Positions 47,396-58,200 of a stretch of 64,000 bases of DNA are shown here, one piece after another. This DNA is from Sesamum alatum (taxonomy: Eukaryota; Streptophyta; Magnoliopsida; Lamiales; Pedaliaceae), in contig JACGWO010000012.1 in NCBI GenBank assembly GCA_034509735.1, positions 21,977,188-22,041,187 on the forward strand, in the 5' to 3' direction. Below the pieces are notes generated by a model. That model ran no database searches, was not told the DNA's origin, and saw only the letters and a list, made by a program, of their open reading frames with translations. The position numbers and the translations under genes were made by a program. Numbering within the stretch: position 1 is the first letter of the stretch; each line of letters opens with the position of its first letter.

Positions 47396-47479
47396 ATGAT
47401 TAAATTGCAATTCTGGCCTAAAATAATTTCTTTTTTCATTTTTTAAACGTGGTAGGTGAGCTGGTTAAATTATTTTCCA

Positions 47480-47595
47480 TCTATAAATACAGAACAGGCG
47501 CACTATTTTCTTTCCCATCATTCTCTCTTCCCCACCACCACATCATCTCACGCACTACACACACACAACACAAAGCATCAGAACCCACCGCCGCC
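47480..47595 (+). promoter_or_regulatory. CCR core promoter and leader
   Basis: TATAAATA at 47482-47489 places transcription start near 47515. The leader of about 80 bases is CA-rich (CACCACCACATCATC...), and the start codon context is GCCGCCATGCC, which is favourable. Confidence 0.65.
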
Positions 47596-50500
47596 ATGCC
47601 GTCGGTCCCCGGAAAGCTAGTCTGTGTCACCGGCGCCGGAGGCTTCATCGCCTCATGGCTCGTTAAACTCCTCCTTGAAAAGGGCTACACCGTTAGAGGA
47701 ACCGTCAGAAATCCAGGTACTGATGAAGCTGTACGTACATATATGTATCTAAATCTGTATAACCTTTCCTTTTTTTTTTTGCCCTGGGGTTTTGGATTTA
47801 TTTATTTACTTGTTTGGGTACAGAGGATCCGAAGAATTCACATTTGAGAGAGCTCGAAGGAGCGGATGAGAGGCTGATTCTGTGCAAGGCTGATCTTAAT
47901 GACTACGAGAGCTTGCGCGAAGCCATTAATGGCTGCGACGGCGTTTTCCACACGGCGTCGCCCGTCACTGATGATCCAGTAAGTCTCTCTCTCAACTGAT
48001 ACACACACACACACATCTATATATATATTTGTATATATATAGATTGATAGATAGATAGATAGAGAGAGAGAGTGGGGGGGGGGGGGGGGGATATTCATTT
48101 ACCTAATTTTAGGATGATCGTAATTGCTTGGGTTAGAGTTTGATTAGGATTGAAGAGAATAAGAGAAGAGAAGTCAATTCTGTTCTGTGTGTTGTGTGGT
48201 GGAGTTCCGGCGGCGGAGGTGGGTGGTAGTAGATGGCGAGGGTTGGTGGCGGGGAAGCTTGTATGTGACGTTACGACATAGGATAGTGTAGGTGATGGAC
48301 CTGAAAAAATGACGTTAAAAGAGACATCTACTTTGAATTTAATTTCTTTGAACTAGCTTATAATATTTTTTGTTCATTAAAAAAAAAGAATTACTTCTAT
48401 TGAAATTTAGAAAGTATGATTTCACGTGCCAAAAATCACACATCATTCTCAAATTATACTACTTTTTCATTTATTTGAAACATACTGATTCATCAAATTT
48501 ATTCAAATAAATTACTATTCTCTGCAACAAAAATTAGCCAGTGTTTGAGACAATTGCATTTTACGTTTTTACAAGTTCGTGCACTTTTATGATTTTGGTC
48601 TGATTGTTATTGATTTCACCATATTATACATCCAAACTTATTTTTCTTTTTTGCAATTTTTGTCGCAAGTTTTATTTTAGTTAAATCTATAACGGAAACA
48701 TCAAGTACATGGCACGAGCTCCGTAAAATCTTGAGGGATCGTTGGCTGATGTTTTTTGTAAGAAATTTTATGAAAATAAGGCTTGGAATTAAAATTACAA
48801 TTTTGCTTTTGAGTTATGGGAGGCAATGTGGTGAAACTAATAACAACGGATTAAAATTGCAAAGGAATTAACTTGTGTGACATAAAATACAATTTTTTCT
48901 TCAGTGTTATATTTATTTTCTGGCATGTTAAGTTTTAGTATTCGGATTTTGCAATGGTATAAATAATATATTTTTTTACATTTATTTAGAGAGAAATAGA
49001 GGAAGATTATCATAATACAGATAATATATGAGACCTTATGATAGTGCTAGGAAATTAGACTAGGAAAATTACCAAAATGCCCTCAAATGTAAACGAATTT
49101 ACAAATATGTCATTGGAGGAAGTTATAGATAGTGGTTAGTGGGGTGATGCCAAATTACCAAGGTGCCCCCGCAGATTAAATTATAGTCATTAGATTAGAA
49201 GCGATTGGAGGGTAAAATAGTCTTTTTTTCCTTCCTCATTTGCTATAAATAGGGCCTCAAATTCATTGTAAAGTGGACTTCACTACTTTTTGGAATAAAA
49301 GTCTTGGGAAGAACTCTCAAGTTCTTGAGTTCCTGACTCGTGACGTGCGATTGTGCTTTGATCAAACGCTTCCCGATTTTTATCCCATCATCTTACTTAA
49401 ATAGTATTATTAAATTTTCACAAAGTACATATTATGCATTTGATACCCATAAATGTAATCCCCATGTCATTATTATTTTCTTTTATAAATTTAAAAATTA
49501 TTAAACATTTAATAAAACAATAAGAAAGTATATTTCATTTAGCATTTGGAAGCATCTCGATCAGATCCATCCTTTTTTATTTTTTAATATTTTCTTGCAT
49601 TTAATATAACTAGAAGAATTATACACGTAGACCTACACCTACTGTTTTCTTTAAATGTAAACAGATAATAAAGATATTCATACTATACAGCCGTTTTTCT
49701 GGTCTTTTAATAATTATTCTTTTTATTATATTTCAAAATTTCAATAGGAGTGAGCCACTCGTCATGACTATGTGCATGACGAAGAAAGCACGATTAGGCG
49801 CCTGATTTTTTTAATAAACTTGATAACGGTGACACGTTATTTATGTGTGTATATAATAAATAATAATTTATATTTAAAATATATAAATAGAAATAAATTA
49901 TATTAAACAACACATCATATTTAAAAAGAAATGAAATGAAATGAAATAAAAGAAATCAACTCAAATATAATTATCGATCCAATAAAAAAATTAGTACGAT
50001 TTAGTGACAAACTATTTTTTGTGAGTGAAAAATATCTTTTTATATTAGTATAGATTTTGGTACCTAAAATTTAGGCTAGCACAACCTAATTAATTTATGT
50101 CGTATGAAGGAACAAATGGTGGAGCCGGCGGTGAATGGGGCCAAAAATGTGTTACGCGCGGCGGCGGAGGCCAAGGTCCGCCGTGTCGTGTTAACTTCAT
50201 CAATCGGTGCCGTTTACATGGATCCCAATAGAGACCCTGATACAGTTGTGGACGAGACTTGTTGGAGTGATCTTGACTTCTGCAAAAATACTAAGGTTTG
50301 GATTATATGTGAAATTATTTGAAATCTTATTCTATTTCATATTTCATTTACCCAAAAAGCCTTGCTTTTTCGAATTTACCTAAAAAATATTTTATAAGTC
50401 AAGACGAATTTAAACATTATTGAAATTCTTTATATCCACTGAATATGAAAATATAAAAAGAATCTTACTCGAATTAGCTTTTGCCACACCAAATTAATTA

Positions 50501-52877
50501 TATTTCAAGCATTATTATATTTGTCAGATAATTAATTATTCTCATTAAATTGTATATTAATGGCAAATGTAATGCATTTGTCATATGATTAATTTTTTAG
50601 TAACATAAACCACTTTTTTTTTTAAAAATAAAAAAATAAAACCACGTAAATTGTACCACATAAACATAATACAATTCCCAATATTACTTTGAGTTCACCT
50701 CATTATTCAATAGTTTAGTATATAAGCTTTTTTCTAAACTATTGCCCTCCTGACAAACTAATCTTCAAAGTGAATCTATTATTGATATGACAAAGATTTC
50801 AAATTATGATATGAAAAACACACACGTAAGGGAGACACTTTTCATAATATGAATCATACTGCATAAATAGTAGGACCTACATTATAACGACTCAGCACCA
50901 TCCATATTTATTTTTGCATTTGATTTAGGAGTGCATTTAAATTGAAACTATGCTCGTAATAACAAATTCATTGGATTTGTTTTGAAAATTTTAAATTCAA
51001 CGAATTCCAAATAATTTGACTCTAATTTTGGACTATATAGTTGTTTCTTTCGTTTTTTCTTTGTTTTCTAAATATTGCTGGATTTCAAAATTTTATAATA
51101 CGGAGTTCAAATCCCTCAATTCAAATATATCATGTTACATCCATCATTTATACATTGGACCGAATGCATGAATGATTATTACGTACTCTTTATTTGTTTT
51201 TGAAAAATTAAGTACGTGTCAATCATCTCGACTACCCGATTTGAAAGTACAAGACCTAATTAATGAATATTATTGTGGTATTTCCAGAACTGGTATTGCT
51301 ACGGCAAGGTAGTGGCCGAACAAGCCGCATGGGAGACAGCGAAGGAGTTGGGGGTGGATCTGGTGGTGATCAACCCAGTTCTGGTGCTGGGACCATTGCT
51401 CCAGCCCACAGTCAACGCCAGTGTCCTTCACATACTCAAATACCTAACTGGCTCCGCCAAGACTTACGCCAACTCCGTCCAAGCCTACGTCCACGTCAAG
51501 GACGTCGCCCTGGCCCACATCCTATTGTTCGAGACGCCGTCCGCCTCCGGCCGCTACCTCTGCGCCGAGAGCGTCCTCCACCGCGGCGAGGTGGTTGAGA
51601 TTCTCGCCAAATTCTTCCCCGAGTATCCCATCCCTACCAAGTAAGTTACAATAACTTCTCTGTATTTTCATGACACGTGATGAGAAATTCTAATTTTCGA
51701 TTAATACCATGTTGGATAAAATTTAGGTAAAATAAAATTGGTAAAATTACATTTTTGATCCTATAATTATAGGCCGTTAGCATTTTTGGTCATGTAATTT
51801 ACTTCACTTACACATTTAGTCTTTTTTTTTTTTTTTTTTTTACGAATTTAGTGTTGAACATCTCACGTTTGGTCCTTTTCTTTGACAAATTTTGGCAATT
51901 TTGATCTCATTCTCACTCGAGTAAATCTCATTTTTTGTTCTGTAACTATATGTCGTCATGATTAAATTGGTCAATACAGAACTAAATTTGTCAAAAATAG
52001 ATCAAATTTGATATGTGTTTGACTAAATTCGTCAAAAATGACTAAATGTGTAAATGAAGTAAGTTATAAGACCAAAAATACTAATGGTCTAAAGTTATAG
52101 GACTAAAAATATAATTTTGCTAATAAATTTAATTATCTTATAAAATTATTGAATTTATAATTTTTGTTAAAATAAATTTAGGTAAAATAACTTGTAGTGT
52201 TTTTTTTTGGGGTAAATGGGAATTATTGGTGGAGGGTGGGGAGTGTGTTACCTACTACCAAGTCATCGTCAAGTGGGACCCAAATCACCAACCCCATTTT
52301 CATTGTCTCACACTTTTTCTTCCATTTGGTTTTTTGGTGGGGTGTCCCTTTTCCATTCGGACAACCTAAGAAAATGTGTGATCAATTTGCCACTCTTTTC
52401 TTTCCACCATTTTGTCTCTTTCTTTTCTTTGATTGGTTGGTTTAGGTGAAAAATCTTCTATCACATCTTTATCGAGCTTCATTGGTGGCACATCAATACG
52501 TATATTGACATGTACGTCATTAGTGCAACATTAATATATATACGATAGAAGATCCAGATCGAGAGGACTTTTATCTTTTCTACTAAATAATTTAGTGAAT
52601 ACCATCTAGAGATAAGTTCTAAAAATATTTTGAAATTCAATATTTTTTTATTATTTTAATTTTGAATGTTATTGGTGGTGGGAATTAATGCAGGTGCTCA
52701 GATGAGAAAAACCCAAGAAAAAAAGCATACAAATTCTCAAACCAAAAGCTGAAGGAGTTGGGGTTAGAGTTCACACCTGTGAAGCAGTGTCTATACGACA
52801 CCGTTAAAAGCCTTCAAGAAAAGGGCCACATTCCAATTCCAGCCCAGAATGAGGAGCCCATTCGTATTCAGTCTTAG
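47596..52877 (+). CDS. CCR: Cinnamoyl-CoA reductase
   Basis: NADPH-dependent reductase turning hydroxycinnamoyl-CoA esters into aldehydes, the entry step of monolignol (lignin) synthesis, in the cytosol. Exons 47596-47716, 47824-47978, 50110-50295, 51288-51640 and 52694-52877 give 332 residues, the usual CCR length and five-exon layout. The Rossmann start [10 protein letters not shown] is at 11-20. Arg38 and Lys44 form the R-x5-K motif tied to NADP preference. The short-chain dehydrogenase triad is Ser123, Tyr157 and Lys161, the last two within the CCR signature NWYCYGK (155-161), whose exact match separates true CCR from related reductases. The tail KQLKELG-like block ([19 protein letters not shown]) is typical. 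Intron 2 is 2.1 kb and contains transposon-like sequence. Nothing suggests inactivation. Confidence 0.96.
48043..48090 (+). repeat. (GATA)n, (GA)n and poly-G tract in CCR intron 2
   Basis: GATA units, then GA units, then a run of 17 G (48074-48090) follow each other just after the exon 2 donor. The poly-G tract is a likely hotspot for length variation and sequencing error. Confidence 0.95.
49027..49400 (+). mobile_element. LTR-like fragment in CCR intron 2
   Basis: A TATAAATAGGG box at about 49244 is followed some 60 bases later by AATAAA, then a C/T-rich end ('gaactctcaagttcttgagt'), the spacing seen in short retrotransposon LTRs. No coding part and no second LTR were found, so it would be a solo LTR or a terminal-repeat miniature element. 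Confidence 0.4.
49815..50054 (-). mobile_element. Helitron-like remnant in CCR intron 2
   Basis: On the minus strand it begins TCTATACTAATATAAAAAG after an A and contains the family word 'acacatcatattt' in inverted sense. The 3' terminus is decayed, so that end is approximate. Confidence 0.5.
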
Positions 52878-53284
52878 TCCTTTCTCTATTGGACTACTCA
52901 GCAATAAAGCCCATATGTAAATTTGGGCCCCCAATTAATATATGGACGGCCCAGTTGTAAAAGCCCACTCATGTTCAATGTTCTTATCGTTTGTTCTTGT
53001 GTTTTAATTTGTGATTGAGTCGACAATGTACCTTGAAAGTGCTAATGATGAATGATAAGGAAATTTGAGCAACAACTTTCATTTATTTAAGCCATTTTCT
53101 TGGGAAATTCGGGTTCTTACACACATGGACAGGTAGAGAATATTTAAGAGTATTAAAGACAAATCTCTTTAGGAAACTCGATAAAATAATTTAAAATTTT
53201 TTAAAAAATATACTTTCTCATAACAGAGTTCACAGTGATTAGACTCAGACGACTATTTAGGATCTTACGTGATTAAGTGAAATC

Positions 53285-54087
53285 GTAGAAGAATTAATCG
53301 AGGCAAATTTCATTATTGCTCCTTTATGTAAAAAATTTAAGAAACCTCTTCCTCAACATTGTAGTATAAAAGAATTAAATAAAAAAAGTTCAATAATCCG
53401 TCATTCGCTACCTTTACTTTACAGAAGACCGATAGTTAGGAGCTGGCTTGAGAGCTGACGAAGCCTAAGTCAGCAATTTCCCTCTGGGATTGGAACTACT
53501 TTTTATCTCTAAACCTTCGTTCTTCCCTCTTCGTGGGTTATGAAATGGGTAAGCTGCTAGAATCTCTTGCCTAGTGACTAAATTGGTTGTCTCCCCTTCT
53601 TCCTCTGAATAGGGCCTTTTCTCAGCAGCTACGAGGTCTATATCTCAGCTGTCTCATCGGTACAAAGGATTGATGTGCTACGTTCCTAAAAAGATTTGCT
53701 TTAGCTCTAGTTCCCTATTACGGATCGGGCTAGATCACAAGCCTATCACCACTTCTCTCAAAAGCTACTAATCAGGCTTTCACTTTCCTTTTCATGAGTT
53801 GGAAGTTTCACCAACTCAACTTGTGAGCAAGCCCGCGAGTAATTGAAGGACTACGTCCGAAAGCATTGAATGAGATTTAGAAGGCCGGCCTTCTTCCAGC
53901 AAGGGAATGGAAGCAGACGTTCAAGAAGGCAAGACATTAGATCTCACCCACCTTACCTATAAAATTGGATGGAAATGAGTTATTTGTTAGATGGTTACAA
54001 ACTCCAGGGAGTATTTGTAATTTTTCAAACAACGAGGGGGTATTTATAATTATGTCAAATATCAGGGAAGGTAGCTGTAATTTACCC
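53285..54087 (-). mobile_element. MITE family A, member 4, truncated and carrying an insert
   Basis: The part 53285-53397 matches the family interior ('attattgctcctttatgtaaa') and 53940-54087 matches the other arm, ending in 'gtagctgtaatttaccc'. The outer left arm is missing. Between the two parts lies about 540 bases of unrelated DNA. Confidence 0.65.
53398..53936. other. Second organelle-like insert in a family A MITE
   Basis: Composition changes sharply to near-balanced GC, with words such as 'gagagctgacgaagcctaag' and 'ggattggaactactttttat' that look like plant mitochondrial spacer. No intact gene or tRNA recognised. It shows no obvious similarity to the insert at 30.4 kb. The organellar origin is an inference from style and composition only. 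Confidence 0.4.
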
Positions 54088-54089
54088 TT

Positions 54090-54655
54090 TGATATGGGTC
54101 GTAATATAGCCCTCGAAGGATCTTGGACGACGAGACTGGGTATCGTCGTTGAGAAAGGCTTCGATGAGCGAGGCCTTCGCGTATTAAGACACGTAAGAGC
54201 CAAAGGAAAATACGCGGGCGCGCACGGGGGCATCGCACAAAGAAATCACCCCTTGGAGTCTACAGAGAAGTAAGCTAGCCTCGAAATGATAAGAATCTAG
54301 GAGGAATCGTTAGGATGGTAGGTGTCTTCGAATACGTAAACATGACCCACGTGATACATAGGCGGGCACAATGAGCCTAGGATACGCTAGAGAAAGTTCG
54401 ACCAGGCCAATCAGCATGGGAGATCTCGTCCTCGTATACGAGAATGGAGGATAAAATCCCAATCGATTCTAACAAGGATAAGATCTGCCAAATCTAAGAT
54501 AATCTACGAGGAGATCCCCCAATACGATCCCAACCCCCAAAAGGCACGGCTATAAAAACCAGTGTATTCCATCGTTAAAGGCAGATTTTTAATCTTCCAT
54601 TCTTGAGTGTAAAGAATCCCACCATATCACCCTTAAAGAAATTGTAATAAAATTA
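54090..54655. mobile_element. LTR-like retrotransposon fragment
   Basis: GC-richer block with CG-rich words, a TATAAAAA box near 54551 and a tail 'cttgagtgtaaagaatccc', resembling the end of a long terminal repeat. Directly abuts the MITE fragment. No internal coding region. Confidence 0.4.
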
Positions 54656-55243
54656 AATTTCATACCACAAGTAAAAATTGAGAATGTTTGCAAATAACAA
54701 TCAAAAGTAGAACACAGAGTTTTTTGTAAAAAAAAAAAAAAAAGAAAAAATATCTTTTAAGAAAAGCTTGTCAAATGAAAATTATTATTATAACGACAAT
54801 AAAGTAGACAATAACCCATATTGAATTTATTTACGAAAAACACACAAAACCACCCTCTTTAGATGCTTCTAGCATTTGCTCTTAGAAATATTTCATTTTA
54901 GATTTTCAAAAGCTAAAAACTGTTTCTTCAAACACTCGAAACTAATCACTTTTGAGATCAGAAGTTGAAAAGTGCTTTTAATTAATAACCCACATAGGGT
55001 ATCAATCAAATACGATTATATCGAGACAATGTCAATGTCATGCATGATCTAACGGTTCACATCTAAGTTGAATAACTAGCCACATGCACAACACCAAATC
55101 TAAGGCCATAAAAAAGGCTTCCAAACATTAGATGCATTTCTCACAAGAACAAATTCATCAGCAACCAACAACTTCACAAAATTATTACCACTAATTCTTT
55201 CGACAAAAATAAGGTTGTGGATTAATTAGGTGAGTGAGTGATT

Positions 55244-58200
55244 TCAACCAAGACCATCACTAGTCCTCCTTTGAGGTAATTGCATATCTACTATGTCTTC
55301 TCTAGGTAAGGTATACGCCGACGCGTCACCCGCACCGTTGGCCATGTCCCGACTCTCAGAAGCCGTTAGCGCGATAAGGTGGGAGCCCTCCTTGTTTTTC
55401 CGGATGACCAAATAGCCAATGCCGGCCAAATATATTAGCATCGCCAAGAATCCCAACAACCCACAAAAGACGGTGCCTACAATGTTAAGGTGGCTATGAC
55501 GAAGAGAAGAGACTAACTTGTCCGCAAGATAGTATACGTTGATGCCCATGATCAGCGATCCGATGATCCAAGTGACGGTCGAGACCTGTGTCATGAAACG
55601 AGAGCGTTAGATACAAAAAACAATTATACCTATATATTTAATGGAACATAAATGACCACCTCGTCTATAAGATGTTAGAGATAGAATCGTTTATTATTTA
55701 ATATCTATAACATATGGTTTGTAACGATAAGGAAACGGAGGAGGTCGTTGTAATAACCATTTTATTAAGTACTATTCCTCAGCTGATTCAGTGCTTTGTT
55801 ATGTTACATACCATAGAGCAAAATAGTATAAGATTAGACGAAACGATGAGTTCTTACTGAAACGGAGTTGGCATGTGATCCCATCTTGGTCTTGCTACTT
55901 GTGAACTTGAGAAGTGGAATTAGTGCAAAAGGAAGTTCGAACGATAAGATCATCTGCAACATAACAAAGCGTTTTTACTGCTTCGTAAAACTGGAGTGAA
56001 AGATCATGCATAAGAAATCAATTCAATATCTCTAAGGCTCTGTTGATGTTCGTGTTTTTTGGATCAAGAATTTCTGACGTAAGCACGAAGAGTATTCATG
56101 ATGAAACTTCAGGATCAACGACTTCAGACAATGGTATACAGAGGGGAAATTTGTTTGACATTCGATACTGAAGCAGAAGCAAAGAGTGTTTTACCGATGC
56201 TATGATGATCAAGTTTCCAGCCCCAGCAGATCCACCAATGATTGCGACGATTAGACTAGGGACTATAGCTAAGCATCGAGTTAAAAAGTTCCTAATCCAT
56301 GGCTTCAGCCGTAAATCAAGAAAGCCCTACAGAAGAAAGATACATGCAAGGTATCCCAGAACAAGTTCAGCTGTAATAGTAATTTGCAAAATGGTCAATT
56401 AAAGAATATTTGGTATTCAGGAACATAGTTTCTCTTAATACGTCGAGAAACGAGGAACATAAAAAACGTAGCATGAGGGTCTTTTTTCCAGTCTGGAGTA
56501 ATATATTTGAAGGAAAATAAAAAGAGATTTAGTAGAATTAGACCTGCATAACATATTGTCCTGCATACGTGCCAGTTATGGTAGAGCTCTGACCTGATGC
56601 CAGCAAAGCAATTGCAAAAAGCTTGGAACTCCAACTGCCTAGGACATGCTGTGACAAAAAATAGGAAAAACTCAAGAAATATCAGCATCAAAATAAGTTA
56701 AAAAAACGATATTGCAATAAACATATCAGGGTGTTAAAAAAAGGACACTTTGGGGCGACAGTGTTAATCACGTACCTTGAGTAAAAATGAAGCTTCGTTT
56801 AAGTCCAAGTTTTTGCAGCTCTGGAGGTCGTCCGAGTTCAGATTTGGCGAATTGCAAACAGCACCACTTACGGAGATAACTGATATGTTGATGAGAAAGG
56901 CAACCATCAAAGCAAGACCACTTTCAATCAAATAAAATCTGCATGCCTCCTGTAAAGAAGATAAATCATCAAGTGGTTTAGCATGGTGAATACTTTTGTA
57001 CCCGCGTATGATCTTAGGAAGCAAGAAAACAAAGGAACAGATTTGCATGAAGCAAACTGTCTAAGGTTATATGCAGCTCAAAATAACTCAGGCTCCCTAT
57101 CAAAGCAGAATTAGAGTAAATGCATGGACTACGTGAAATTACAAGCATGGAGATTTAAAACAAGTTTGCATAGAAGAGAAACTTGTATGCTGACCTATTT
57201 TACATATTCTCAGTAACATATCAGTGACACACGGTGCAAGAAGAAGAGCAAGGAGCGGCAAACAAGAAAAACTGAGTACTAGAAAAGGTAGCAGAAGGTC
57301 AGAACAAATTAAAAAATGCTGCATAATCTAAATTCTAATTGTGACTTCCAAAAGAACTAATATACTATTCAGATACTAAAGATCTCGTATATAAATTACC
57401 ATCAATGCTAATTTAAGTTAGTTTGATATGTGGTCAGTGGGGTTGATATCCTCAATATGGGTATAACTACAAGATAGATGCTAAGATAACTTTTTAGATA
57501 ATAAAGAACTAAAAAAGCTACGATACACTATTAGCAGATATAGCAGAAAACAACAAGAATATTGACTAGCAAAATCCTTCAAATATAATTATTACTTTGA
57601 TGCCATTGACAGATCGTGGGATTTTCCTCGAAAGCACCAGAGCTGAGTGGAGGAAAAGATTGTGCCTGCAGTAAATTTTTATGTAAAGAACTATGAAATG
57701 GGCCCAACACCAATTTGAAAATACATGCTATGAAACTTACGGCATAACCATAGCACCAAGAAGCGAAATAGCCAACTTAGTTGCCCCACTTCCCTTGAGT
57801 TGGGGAATAAATAGGCCACGTAAAACTTCTGATGCGTCGGGTTTTGCATATTTAAGCTCAGCAAAGAAGCAGCCGGCAATTGTAAGGACAAGGAAAGCAA
57901 TCAGGATCTCAAGTTTTCTCACCTGTAATGTTTCACACATCGTTCTCAGAAACACAGTAGAACATAACACAATATACAGAGTGCTACTTTTACGAAATTT
58001 AAGTGATATCTAGATACCCCGTACTGCTGCAGTAATAGAAGAACCAATGTACTAAGTCCCGTGATTAGCACACCAATCCACAGCGGTATTCCGAAGAGCA
58101 TGTCCAGAGCAAATGCTGTTCCAATAACTGACGTGGAAAAGAGTAGCCGAATTAGGAAAGGAGTTTGAGAAGGGATTTGCAGAAGCATAAAGGAACAAGA

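Larger units (their letters stand above)
41700..47440. other. AT-rich, transposon-rich intergenic region
   Basis: No gene recognised between the PDS5-like stop and the CCR promoter. Contents are the MITEs, foldback element, direct repeat and (TA)n microsatellites (near 43975, 44475 and 44748) listed here. Confidence 0.6.
52880..55240. other. Intergenic region between CCR and the NRAMP gene
   Basis: Begins with the CCR 3'UTR and holds a MITE fragment with an organelle-like insert and an LTR-like stretch. The last few hundred bases are AT-rich flank of the NRAMP 3' end. No gene recognised. Confidence 0.5.

Noticed and set aside
51263..51598. 111-codon plus frame with Gly/Arg/Pro-rich composition
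   Set aside because: Out-of-frame shadow of CCR exon 4 caused by its high GC third positions.
54090..54273. 102-codon frame spanning the MITE end and LTR-like block
   Set aside because: Crosses the boundary of two mobile elements and has no recognisable domain.
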